42,872 nucleotides of DNA from Holdemanella sp. MSK.7.32 (GTDB lineage Bacteria; Bacillota_I; Bacilli_A; Erysipelotrichales; Erysipelotrichaceae), in the NCBI RefSeq assembly GCF_024460475.1, contig NZ_JANFYN010000019.1, forward strand, positions 1-42,872. Reading direction: 5' to 3'. The translations under genes were made by a program, and so were the position numbers. Under the pieces are notes generated by a model, which saw nothing but the letters and a program-made list of their open reading frames with translations, searched no databases and had not been told where the DNA came from. The stretch's first letter is position 1. Each line of letters begins with the position of its first letter. Positions 25,220 to 32,657 of this stretch are shown here, in pieces.

Positions 25220-26494
25220 GTGAAGACACTTAAAGAAATCTATCAAGCTAATGAAGAACTCAATTATATCGATTCTTCCTTATACTCTAGATATCGTGTA
25301 AAAGCTGGTCTTAGAAAAGATAATGGTACGGGAGTTAAAGTGGGTCTGACTAAGATTTGTGATGTTATTGGATATAAATTTGTTCATGAAAAGAAATACA
25401 ACATTGATGGACAACTCATTTACAGGGGATATCCCATCAATTATTTAGTTGATAAACAACCTAAAGATCGTATTTTTGGATTTGAAGAAGTCGCATTCCT
25501 TTTGATTTTTGGCACATTACCAACAGAAGAACAGTTACAAGAATTTAAAGATTATTTATTGAACTTTAAAATGGGGCCTGTAGACTTACAGTATGAAACA
25601 CCAAACATACTAAATGCACTTCAAATTGAAGTGTTGAAGTTATACGCAAAAGATCCAAGCGCTGATACAGATGACTTGGAAGAACGAATGATGAAAGGAT
25701 TAAACATTCTAGCGAGTATTCCACTTTTCACATTTTCATATGCCCGCAACAAAGTCTTTAAATCCTATCCTTATCCCGACAAAAGCCTAGCTGAAAATAT
25801 CTTATGTATGGCTAGAGGGAATGATCAATATACTTTCGAAGAGGCAAGAATCTTGGATACTTTATTAATGGTTCATGCCGATCATGGTGGAGGAAACAAT
25901 TCAACCTTTGCCAATGTCGTAATATCGAGTACAGGAACAGATATCTATTCTTGTATTTCGGCTGCCATTGGTTCTTTAAAAGGACCTAAGCATGGAGGTG
26001 CCAACTGTAAAGTTACCAATATGTTTAAAGCTATCTTTCATGAGGTTGGATTTACAACGGATAAATTAACACTAAAAAAGATTGCGAATCGTTTGTTAGA
26101 TAAAGACTTCTTTGATCATAGTGGATTAATTTATGGAATTGGACATGCGATTTATACGAAGAGTGACCCTCGTGCATTATTGATTCAGCAACAATGTGAA
26201 ATGCTCGCAAAATCAAAAGGACAAGAAGATATCTACAATTGTATCCATGCATTTGAAAAAGTTGCCGTTGAAGTCATGAAAGAAAGAAAAGGCATCGATG
26301 TATGTGCCAATGTTGATTATTATTCCGGCTATGTTTATTCATTGCTGGGGATTGAAAACGACTTGTTTACACCACTATTCGCAATCAGTCGTACAGCCGG
26401 ATGGGTTAGCCATCATTTAGAGAATCGTCAATCAAACCGAAAATTAATACGACCTGCCAATGTATATGTAGGAGAAATGGAGGAAAACGAATGA
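25220..26494 (+). CDS. Citrate synthase
   Basis: Condenses acetyl-CoA and oxaloacetate to citrate. The 424-residue product has the catalytic histidines in MVHADHGGGN and YGIGHAIYTKSDPRA (followed by the catalytic acid) and the GPKHGGAN signature. It begins with GTG at 25220, 9 bases after a strong AAAGGAGG. Its end overlaps the isocitrate dehydrogenase start by 4 bases (ATGA), so the two are translated together. A 2-methylcitrate synthase is possible by sequence, but the neighbours point to the TCA cycle. Confidence 0.94.
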   Translation: MKTLKEIYQANEELNYIDSSLYSRYRVKAGLRKDNGTGVKVGLTKICDVIGYKFVHEKKYNIDGQLIYRGYPINYLVDKQPKDRIFGFEEVAFLLIFGTLPTEEQLQEFKDYLLNFKMGPVDLQYETPNILNALQIEVLKLYAKDPSADTDDLEERMMKGLNILASIPLFTFSYARNKVFKSYPYPDKSLAENILCMARGNDQYTFEEARILDTLLMVHADHGGGNNSTFANVVISSTGTDIYSCISAAIGSLKGPKHGGANCKVTNMFKAIFHEVGFTTDKLTLKKIANRLLDKDFFDHSGLIYGIGHAIYTKSDPRALLIQQQCEMLAKSKGQEDIYNCIHAFEKVAVEVMKERKGIDVCANVDYYSGYVYSLLGIENDLFTPLFAISRTAGWVSHHLENRQSNRKLIRPANVYVGEMEENE

Positions 26495-27486
26495 CTACAA
26501 TAACAGTTTTTAAAGGGGACGGGATTGGTCCTGAAATTACGGATGCGGTAATCAAAGTATTGAATGCTGCAAGAGCAGATTTAGAATATGAATTCTTTAA
26601 CGTAGGTGCAAAGGTATATGAAGAAACGAAAGAATATATTCCAGAAAAAGCGTTTGCATCTTACGAAAAGAATAAAATTCTATTGAAGTCTCCTATCACA
26701 ACGCCAGTTGGTAAAGGTTTTCGTTCATTGAATGTCACTTTGAGAAACAAATATGACTTGTGGGCAAATATTCGTCCAGCTAAATCGAATCCTTGTATTC
26801 CTACTCGTTTTGAAAATGTAGATATCGTAACTTTTAGAGAAAACACGGAAGATCTATATGTAGGAAAAGAAGAACAGATTGATGAGAATACAGTATATGC
26901 ATATAAAATCATCACAAAAAAAGCGAGCACAAGAATTATCAAGGCTGCTTTTGAATATTGTGTAAAACATAATCGCAAAAAATTAACTTGTGTACATAAA
27001 GCTAACATCTTAAAAATGAGTGATGGTTTATTCCTTCATATTTTTGAAGATATTGCCAAGGATTATCCTCAAATTGAAGCCAATTCTTTAATTGTAGATA
27101 ACACTTGTATGCAGTTGGTTATGCATCCCGAACAATTTGATGTGATGGTCATGCCAAATCTTTATGGAGATATCGTTTCCGATTTAACGAGTGGATTAAT
27201 TGGCGGTTTAGGATTACTTCCTAGCTGCAATAAAGGTGATGAATATGCGATGTATGAAGCTGTACATGGCAGTGCTCCAGATATTGCTGGTAAACACATT
27301 GCCAATCCAAGTGCTTTATTATTATCAGCTTGTATGATGTTAGATGATTTACATCAAGATGTGGTTTCTAGTAAAATCCGTAAAGCTTTAAATAAGGTGT
27401 TCGAAGAACATAGTGTATTAACACCAGATCTTGGTGGCAATGCAACAACTGAACAATTCACAGATGAAATCATTAAAAATTTATAA
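26491..27486 (+). CDS. Isocitrate dehydrogenase (small, probably NAD-type)
   Basis: Oxidatively decarboxylates isocitrate to 2-oxoglutarate. The 331-residue beta-decarboxylating dehydrogenase shows GDGIGPE at the start, the isocitrate-type substrate loop SLNVTLRNKYDLWANIRP, FRENTEDLY, the metal aspartates in NLYGDIVSDLTSG, and HGSAPDIAGKHIANP near the cofactor site. The length and the loop argue for isocitrate rather than isopropylmalate dehydrogenase; the NAD preference is inferred from small size and the cofactor loop. It is coupled to citrate synthase and completes the route to 2-oxoglutarate, the glutamate precursor. Confidence 0.9.
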   Translation: MTTITVFKGDGIGPEITDAVIKVLNAARADLEYEFFNVGAKVYEETKEYIPEKAFASYEKNKILLKSPITTPVGKGFRSLNVTLRNKYDLWANIRPAKSNPCIPTRFENVDIVTFRENTEDLYVGKEEQIDENTVYAYKIITKKASTRIIKAAFEYCVKHNRKKLTCVHKANILKMSDGLFLHIFEDIAKDYPQIEANSLIVDNTCMQLVMHPEQFDVMVMPNLYGDIVSDLTSGLIGGLGLLPSCNKGDEYAMYEAVHGSAPDIAGKHIANPSALLLSACMMLDDLHQDVVSSKIRKALNKVFEEHSVLTPDLGGNATTEQFTDEIIKNL

Positions 27487-27494
27487 AAAAAGAA

Positions 27495-27518
27495 AAGACG
27501 ATGGTTATTCATCGTCTT
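27495..27518. terminator. Bidirectional terminator overlapping a gene end
   Basis: AAGACGATG (27495-27503) pairs with CATCGTCTT (27510-27518) over a six-base loop. On the minus strand a long T-rich run follows, ending the small Cys-containing gene, whose stop codon (27505-27507) lies in the loop and whose last codons form one arm. On the plus strand it follows the isocitrate dehydrogenase but has a weaker T run. Confidence 0.75.
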
Positions 27519-27762
27519 CATCTTCGTCAGCCAATAATGGTTGGCGATTTTTTAATGTTAAAATATATGTTCCATCTTTTGGATATGCACTTTTGTCTTT
27601 TTGATCACTCAAGATTTCCAATTCACATGGATATCCTTCGTTTTCAAGAATCTGTAAAAGATTATCCTTACCAATTTTTTTAGTAATTGCACGTCCACAT
27701 GCACAGTTACCATATTGATCAAGGCATTGTTTAATCCACACAGGAATTTTTGAAGCTGCCAT
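27505..27762 (-). CDS. Small Cys-containing protein of unknown function
   Basis: An 85-residue cytosolic protein I do not recognise. Starting at ATG 27762, behind a strong AAGGAGG, it reads MAASKIPVWIKQCLDQYGNCAC...; cysteines 13, 20 and 22 could bind metal, and it ends in an acidic DEDEDDE tail. The longer in-frame form from 27792 lacks a ribosome binding site. It lies 76 bases downstream of the H1-like gene on the same strand and may be read from it or from a weak promoter in the gap. Confidence 0.6.
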   Translation of the reverse strand: MAASKIPVWIKQCLDQYGNCACGRAITKKIGKDNLLQILENEGYPCELEILSDQKDKSAYPKDGTYILTLKNRQPLLADEDEDDE

Positions 27763-27838
27763 TGTATCCTCCTTGATTAATAGTATTCGCAAACTATATC
27801 ATATGCAAAACACCTTTAAAAATCAAGTAGAATCCAAC

Positions 27839-29134
27839 TTAACCTTCTAAAACTGCAATAATATTTGGATAATATGTAAAACGATCATCTACAAACTGTA
27901 AAGCTTGGTTTGCGATTTGTTTTGCCTTGTCTTTATCAACGCCTTCATAAATTGAAGCATAACGATAATAGATATAATCTTTGATTTGATTTTCTCTTAA
28001 GATATAAGCATAATCTGCATCACCTAATCCATAATCACCATGTAAGATATATAGATCAGCTACATCCATCATAATACGATTACTGTACTTGTTATGTAAG
28101 TCTTCTAATTGTGATAATACTGCGAAAATAAAGTGTTCATAGTAATCCACATCTTCATATTTCCATTTTTTCAAAACACTGTAAGCTAGATCCATGAATT
28201 CTTCAACAAACTTTTCTACATCAACGCCAACTTCTTCTTCTAATTTCTTTGAATCATGAATATCTTTGTGTTGTGCAATCATCAATACTTTACGCATTGT
28301 ATCAAATTGATCTTTATATTCTTCTCCATCCGCAACAACATCTGTAAATTTATAATTCAATGCATGTGTAACATCTGCTTGTAAATCTTCAGGTTTTTGA
28401 GGTTTGATATCAGCTGTCTCAAATACTTTTGATACAAGTACTTCTACCAATCCTTCATCATAACCATCTTCTTCAAAGTTAAACTTACCAGTCAATTGAT
28501 ATTTGTTTACTAGATTTTCTGAAACAGATTTTACATCCGGATTTAAGATCAATTGTTGAATAATTGAATCGCGAGTTACATCCATTGACATAGCTTTTGC
28601 TAAATCTAGGCATGTATCTAATGATAACTTAGCATATTGTTCTTCTTTAGTCATTTTTTTAGTTGTAGCCTTTTTAGTTGTAGTTTTCTTAGTAGTTGTC
28701 TTTTTAGTAGAAGCTTTCTTTGTTGTAGCTGGTTTAGCAGCTGCTTTTTTAGCTGGAGTCTTCTTTTCTACAGTTGCTTTCTTTTCTTCTGCAGGTTTAG
28801 CTTCTTCTTTTTTTGCTGGAGCCTTCTTTTCTGCAGTTGCTTTTTTAGCAGGTGCTTTCTTTTTCTCTGCAGGTTTAGCTTCTTCTTTTTTAGCTGGAGT
28901 CTTCTTTTCTGCAGTTGCTTTTTTAGCAGTTACTTTCTTTTTCTCTGCAGGTTTAGCTTCTTCTTTTTTAGCTGGAGTCTTTTTTTCTGCAGCTACTTTT
29001 TTAGCAGGTGCTTTCTTTTCTTCTGCAGGTTTAGTTTCCACTTTTTTTTCTTCAACAGGTTTTACTGCTTTAACTTCTTCTTTTTTATCAACTACTTTTT
29101 TATTTGTAACTTTTTTTGTTGTTTTTGTTGGCAT
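27839..29134 (-). CDS. Histone H1-like Lys/Ala/Pro repeat protein with a helical C-terminal domain
   Basis: A 431-residue protein in two parts. Residues 1-160 are almost entirely Lys, Ala, Pro, Glu and Thr, with three 26-residue repeats at 49-74, 75-100 and 101-126 (each containing PAKKEEAKPAE) and a TTKKx run at 137-160, like the tails of histone H1-like proteins. Residues 161-431 are acidic, helical and tyrosine-rich (YYEHFIFAVLSQLEDLHNKY, DYIYYRYASIYEG), with no family I recognise. The basic part probably binds nucleic acid or polyanions; the acidic part may bind partners. It starts behind GGGAGG. A surface role is unlikely, since no signal peptide is seen. Confidence 0.8.
   Translation of the reverse strand: MPTKTTKKVTNKKVVDKKEEVKAVKPVEEKKVETKPAEEKKAPAKKVAAEKKTPAKKEEAKPAEKKKVTAKKATAEKKTPAKKEEAKPAEKKKAPAKKATAEKKAPAKKEEAKPAEEKKATVEKKTPAKKAAAKPATTKKASTKKTTTKKTTTKKATTKKMTKEEQYAKLSLDTCLDLAKAMSMDVTRDSIIQQLILNPDVKSVSENLVNKYQLTGKFNFEEDGYDEGLVEVLVSKVFETADIKPQKPEDLQADVTHALNYKFTDVVADGEEYKDQFDTMRKVLMIAQHKDIHDSKKLEEEVGVDVEKFVEEFMDLAYSVLKKWKYEDVDYYEHFIFAVLSQLEDLHNKYSNRIMMDVADLYILHGDYGLGDADYAYILRENQIKDYIYYRYASIYEGVDKDKAKQIANQALQFVDDRFTYYPNIIAVLEG
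28757..28990 (-). repeat. Three tandem 78-base coding repeats
   Basis: Three head-to-tail units of 78 bases encode the 26-residue Lys/Ala repeats. The first two differ at few positions; the third has diverged. The reading frame is kept, so copy number can change by recombination or slippage without a frameshift. Confidence 0.8.
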
Positions 29135-29169
29135 ACGGAACCTCCCTTAAACATGCTTTCTATAACGCT

Positions 29170-29197
29170 ATTATATCACTGAATAGAAATAATCCAA
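29170..29197 (-). promoter_or_regulatory. Promoter of the H1-like gene
   Basis: Minus strand: TTGGAT (29192-29197), 16-base spacer, TATAAT (29170-29175) preceded by TGA (extended -10). Confidence 0.6.
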
Positions 29198-29289
29198 AAT
29201 TTGTATAGACAAAATAGCGTATTTGATGCATGTATTTTGTTTAATTTGGTGTATACTACAGAATATAGCATGCAAAAGGAGGAATCAAC

Positions 29290-30414
29290 ATGCAAACACC
29301 ACCTGAATTTAGGTCCAAAACATATGTCCCTGTTCGAAATAAAATTATAACCACTGTAGGTATAATCCTATTATCGGGTATCGTTGGATTTGGTGCTGGC
29401 TATGCTGGAAGCCATCTATCTAATAATGCCAATGTCACTATTCAGCAACAAACTAATAAATCCAATTCTGGAACCGTTCAAGTATCGGATGTTTCTGACA
29501 TCGTAGAAAAATGTAAAGATAGTGTTGTCGAAATCACAACTGAATCTGTTTCAAGTGGAAATTCCATTTTTGGACAATACGTTTCACAAGGTGCCGGCAG
29601 TGGAGTCATCATCAGTAAAGATGGATATATTGTTACGAATAACCATGTAGTAAGTGGAGCAACAAGTTTAAAAGTGACAACTACAGATGGCACAGAATAT
29701 GATGCGAGTGTTGTTGGTAAAGATTCACAGACAGATTTAGCCGTTATTAAAGTGGATGCGAACAACCTACAGGCTGCAACACTTGGTGATAGTGATATTT
29801 TACAAGTTGGAGATCCTGCCATTGCCATTGGAAATCCATTAGGAGAACTTGGTGGTACAGTTACAACAGGAATTATTTCTGCAACAGACAGACAAATCAC
29901 AATTGATGATGAAACTATGACACTTCTACAAACAGATGCTGCCATCAATCCAGGAAACTCTGGCGGAGGATTGTTCAATGCTGACGGTAATCTAATTGGA
30001 ATTGTTAACGCAAAGGAAAGTTCAACCGGAATTGAAGGATTAGGTTTTGCGATTCCAATCACACCTGCTCAAGACATTATCACAGAGCTTATGCAAAATG
30101 GAAGTGTCACTTCAAGACCTGCATTAAATGTTAGTTTATATGACTATACTTCAAACAATCAAAGTCAATATTCAAAATACGAAGATGGCTGCTACATCGT
30201 ACAAATTGTTAAAAATGGAGCAGCTGATAAAGCAGGACTAAAGCAAAATGATCGTATTCTTAGTTTTGATGGTGAACAAATCCAATCAACAAGTGATGTA
30301 AAAAATGTTCTAAAAAAGCATAAAATTGGAGATACCGTTAAAATGGTCGTTGAAAGAGATTCCAAGAAGATTACAGTCGAAATTACTCTACAAGCCCAAA
30401 CCCAAACTAATTAA
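29290..30414 (+). CDS. htrA: HtrA/DegP-like membrane-anchored serine protease
   Basis: A 374-residue envelope quality-control protease. An N-terminal cytoplasmic stub is followed by one TM helix (about 18-40), a Ser/Asn/Gln-rich linker (41-65), a trypsin-like domain with His119 (NNHVV), Asp149 (TDLAVIKV) and Ser224 (NPGNSGGGL), and a single C-terminal PDZ domain (about 275-368, NGAADKAGLKQNDRILSFDG). This is the usual Gram-positive HtrA layout. It starts behind AAAAGGAGG; TATACT at 29252-29257 is a possible -10, without a clear -35. A terminator directly follows. Confidence 0.94.
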   Translation: MQTPPEFRSKTYVPVRNKIITTVGIILLSGIVGFGAGYAGSHLSNNANVTIQQQTNKSNSGTVQVSDVSDIVEKCKDSVVEITTESVSSGNSIFGQYVSQGAGSGVIISKDGYIVTNNHVVSGATSLKVTTTDGTEYDASVVGKDSQTDLAVIKVDANNLQAATLGDSDILQVGDPAIAIGNPLGELGGTVTTGIISATDRQITIDDETMTLLQTDAAINPGNSGGGLFNADGNLIGIVNAKESSTGIEGLGFAIPITPAQDIITELMQNGSVTSRPALNVSLYDYTSNNQSQYSKYEDGCYIVQIVKNGAADKAGLKQNDRILSFDGEQIQSTSDVKNVLKKHKIGDTVKMVVERDSKKITVEITLQAQTQTN

Positions 30415-30436
30415 GCCAGTTATACACTGGCTTTTT
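30414..30436 (+). terminator. Terminator of htrA
   Basis: AGCCAGT (30414-30420) and ACTGGCT (30426-30432), loop of five, followed by TTTT. The stem begins within the stop codon region. Confidence 0.85.
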
Positions 30437-30456
30437 AGTTGAAACTAACCTATAAT
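30428..30456 (+). promoter_or_regulatory. Promoter of ldh, overlapping the htrA terminator
   Basis: TATAAT at 30451-30456 is well placed. A 17-base spacer would put a weak -35 (TGGCTT, 30428-30433) inside the htrA terminator stem. Confidence 0.5.
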
Positions 30457-30489
30457 AGTTGTGTACATATAAGAAGGAGAATGAAGTTT

Positions 30490-31449
30490 ATGTCTGAAAA
30501 AATCAAAAAAAGAAAAATCATGCTTGTTGGTACAGGGTTTGTCGGCATGAGTTTTGCCTATTCAATGCTTTCAGAAAAAGGAATCGATGAACTTGTTTTA
30601 GTCGATGTCAATGAAGACAAGGCAAAAGGTGAACAAATGGACCTTAATGATGGTCTAGTATATGCAGATACGAAAATGAAAATCTCTGCTGGAACATATG
30701 CAGATGCAGCTGATACTAACATTGTTGTCTTAACAGCTGGTGCTGCTCAAAAGCCAGGTCAAACTCGTTTGGATTTAGTTAAAATCAACGCAAACATCAC
30801 AAAAGGTGTATGTAAAGCCTTAAAAGAAAATAATTTCAATGGTATCTTAGTTGTTGCCAACAACCCAGTAGACATCATGACATATGTTGCATGGAAAGAA
30901 AGTGGATTACCTAAAAACCACGTTATTGGATCAGGTACTGTATTAGATACAGCTCGTCTACGTCACGCATTAAGCGAAAGATTAGGATTTGCAGACAGTA
31001 ATATCCATGCATATATTATGGGTGAACATGGAGATTCTAGTTTCGTTCCTTGGATCCATTCATATATTGGATGTAAAAACTTACTTGAATACTTAGATGA
31101 AAATAATATTTCTTTAAGTGAACTACAAGAAATCTATATTGATGTTCGTGATAAAGCTTATAAAATCATCGAATTAAAACGCGCTACTTACTATGGAATT
31201 GGTTTGGCATTAAAACGTATCGTATCTTGTATCTTAAATAATGAACGTGCTATCTTACCAGTTAGTGCATATCAAAATGGTGAATATGGTAAAGAAGGCT
31301 ACTTTATTGGAACACCAAGCGTTGTTGGTTCAAATGGTGTAGAACAAGTGATTCGTTTACACTTAAATGAAAATGATCAACAAAGATTTGACCATTCATT
31401 CGATACATTAAAAAATACAATTGAAGAAAATCTTCAAGACATCCTTTAA
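30490..31449 (+). CDS. ldh: L-lactate dehydrogenase
   Basis: Reduces pyruvate to L-lactate with NADH, recycling NAD in fermentation. The 319-residue product has the nucleotide fold GTGFVGMSFAYSM, Gln87 in AAQKPGQTRLDL (lactate rather than malate type), R93, the SGTVLDTARLRHAL helix and catalytic His180 in MGEHGDSSFVPW. ATG 30490 lies 10 bases after AAGGAG; the in-frame ATG at 30481 is only one base from it, and the start at 30439 precedes it. It is monocistronic between two terminators. Confidence 0.94.
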   Translation: MSEKIKKRKIMLVGTGFVGMSFAYSMLSEKGIDELVLVDVNEDKAKGEQMDLNDGLVYADTKMKISAGTYADAADTNIVVLTAGAAQKPGQTRLDLVKINANITKGVCKALKENNFNGILVVANNPVDIMTYVAWKESGLPKNHVIGSGTVLDTARLRHALSERLGFADSNIHAYIMGEHGDSSFVPWIHSYIGCKNLLEYLDENNISLSELQEIYIDVRDKAYKIIELKRATYYGIGLALKRIVSCILNNERAILPVSAYQNGEYGKEGYFIGTPSVVGSNGVEQVIRLHLNENDQQRFDHSFDTLKNTIEENLQDIL

Positions 31450-31456
31450 AAAAACG

Positions 31457-31483
31457 GCCTGACTAAATTTTAGTCAGGCTTTT
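31457..31483. terminator. Bidirectional terminator between ldh and the metallophosphoesterase
   Basis: GCCTGACTAA (31457-31466) pairs with TTAGTCAGGC (31470-31479); T runs follow on both strands. The stop codon and last codons of the minus-strand gene (31463 onward) lie inside the stem. Confidence 0.88.
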
Positions 31484-32209
31484 AATTTCTTCATCTATAT
31501 TATCTAGTAATAAAACTTTATCAAATAAAGTCAAACATGGCTTATTGGAATCCGAATAATGAATCATATCATCATGATAATGTCCACTAAACCACATTTT
31601 ATAATCTGTTTTCTTCTCAACTGTTTCTAAACAATCGTGCAAATCATAATAATCATCTCCATATAAACTCATATCCGTTTCATATTTATGAGCCAATGGA
31701 TGCGATGAATATGTATCGTGCGATAAAATATAATCAACTTCCCAATTATTTTTTTCTAATGTCGCAAAAGCATGTTTCGCTTCTTCAATCGTACAAATTT
31801 CATCTTTCCACCAATTTTTATGTTCTGTACGATAATTAACATCGTGGGAAAATCCTCCACCCATAGCAAAGAATTTATAACCATCAATATTGAAAACCTC
31901 ACCACGCATCAAATGAAATACTTTCGAGCGAATACGATGTACTTTACCACCTTTATACTCTTCTACAGGATACGTATTAAGAACATCAAAATTTTCATGA
32001 TTCCCATCAATAAATAAAGTGTTCCAAGGAAGTGAATCTAACCATTTTAACCAGAAGTTATCCCCTGTACTTCCATCCCAAACGCAACCAAAATCTCCGC
32101 ATATAATAACATAATCATTTTCTGTTAAAGAATTGCCAACTGTAAATTCTCTAGGATTGATTTTATGAATATCTTGTTCTCTATGAATGTCTCCAGTTAT
32201 ATAAATCAT
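31463..32209 (-). CDS. Calcineurin-like metallophosphoesterase
   Basis: A 248-residue cytosolic phosphoesterase. The metal-binding blocks are GDIHREQD (residues 6-13), GDFGCVWDG, GNHENFDVL, LSHDTYSSHP and GHYHDDMIH, so both metal sites appear intact. Substrates of this family range from phosphoproteins to nucleotides and RNA 2',3'-cyclic phosphates, and cannot be told from sequence. It starts behind GGAGGGG and has its own promoter; the shared terminator separates it from ldh. It is divergent from cstA. Confidence 0.88.
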   Translation of the reverse strand: MIYITGDIHREQDIHKINPREFTVGNSLTENDYVIICGDFGCVWDGSTGDNFWLKWLDSLPWNTLFIDGNHENFDVLNTYPVEEYKGGKVHRIRSKVFHLMRGEVFNIDGYKFFAMGGGFSHDVNYRTEHKNWWKDEICTIEEAKHAFATLEKNNWEVDYILSHDTYSSHPLAHKYETDMSLYGDDYYDLHDCLETVEKKTDYKMWFSGHYHDDMIHYSDSNKPCLTLFDKVLLLDNIDEEIKSLTKI

Positions 32210-32235
32210 CTGTTCCCCTCCAACAACATTTTTAT

Positions 32236-32265
32236 ATTATAGCACAAACGTTCACATGTTAACAA
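32236..32265 (-). promoter_or_regulatory. Promoter of the metallophosphoesterase gene
   Basis: Minus strand: TTGTTA (32260-32265), 18-base spacer, TATAAT (32236-32241) preceded by TGC (extended -10). An imperfect TGTGAACGTTTGTG palindrome sits in the spacer. Confidence 0.6.
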
Positions 32266-32330
32266 ACAAATGACAATTGTAATTAATGTAAATTGTGAAA
32301 ACATCATTTTTCATTTTGTTACATTTTTTA

Positions 32331-32359
32331 TTGACATGTTTTTCAAGATGGTATATTAT
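32331..32359 (+). promoter_or_regulatory. Promoter of the cstA T-box transcript
   Basis: TTGACA (32331-32336), 17-base spacer, TATTAT (32354-32359). Confidence 0.8.
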
Positions 32360-32365
32360 ACAACC

Positions 32366-32610
32366 ACAAATATTCAAAGCAATGAGCAAGACACGACTTT
32401 AAGCAAGCCCGGTTTAAGAGAGTATCAAATTTGGTGAAATGGTAACGACGGTCCTTAGAGCTATCACTTGTGAGCTAATCATTTGAAATTATAAGTAAAA
32501 TGATTCGTCCTTCGCGTTAAGAAGTTCTAAGTGGCAATAATGTAGTTGTAAACTAAGTGGTACCGCGGAATAGTGTTAGATTTCGTCTTAGATAGACGAA
32601 GTCTTTTTTT
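32366..32610 (+). promoter_or_regulatory. T-box leader controlling cstA
   Basis: The 448-base gap before cstA holds this leader, its promoter and the divergent promoter. Stem I has a base helix (TCAAAG with CTT-G-TGA), the CAATGAGCAAG specifier-loop strand also seen in the his leader, an upper helix CTTTAAG/CTTAGAG and the distal AGAGAG and TTTGGTGAAA motifs. The specifier loop reads GCTATCA: ATC (32463-32465, Ile) is favoured by spacing to the base helix and the purine after it; GCT (Ala) is the alternative. The T-box core AAGTGGTACCGCGG is at 32555-32568 and the terminator stem TTCGTCT/AGACGAA (32582-32600) precedes seven T. Confidence 0.9.
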
Positions 32611-32657
32611 ATTATTTGAATATTTGAATAGAAAGTTTTAAGGGAGGAAAATTATTT

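Noticed and set aside
28757..28990. Regular repeats that could suggest a CRISPR array
   Set aside because: The units are contiguous 78-base coding repeats without unique spacers and keep the reading frame of the H1-like protein.
28637..29182. Plus-strand open frame of 181 residues, rich in Phe, Ser and Cys
   Set aside because: It is the antisense of the Lys/Ala repeat region of the H1-like gene; AAG/AAA codons read backwards give Phe and Leu. It has no ribosome binding site and the composition of a shadow frame.
29478..30062. Minus-strand open frame of 194 residues opposite htrA
   Set aside because: It lies entirely within the protease gene, which has all catalytic motifs and a proper start; the antisense frame has no ribosome binding site or recognisable domain.
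32243..32256. cre-like palindrome in the metallophosphoesterase promoter
   Set aside because: It matches the CcpA operator core but has about three mismatches in the flanks, too many to call.
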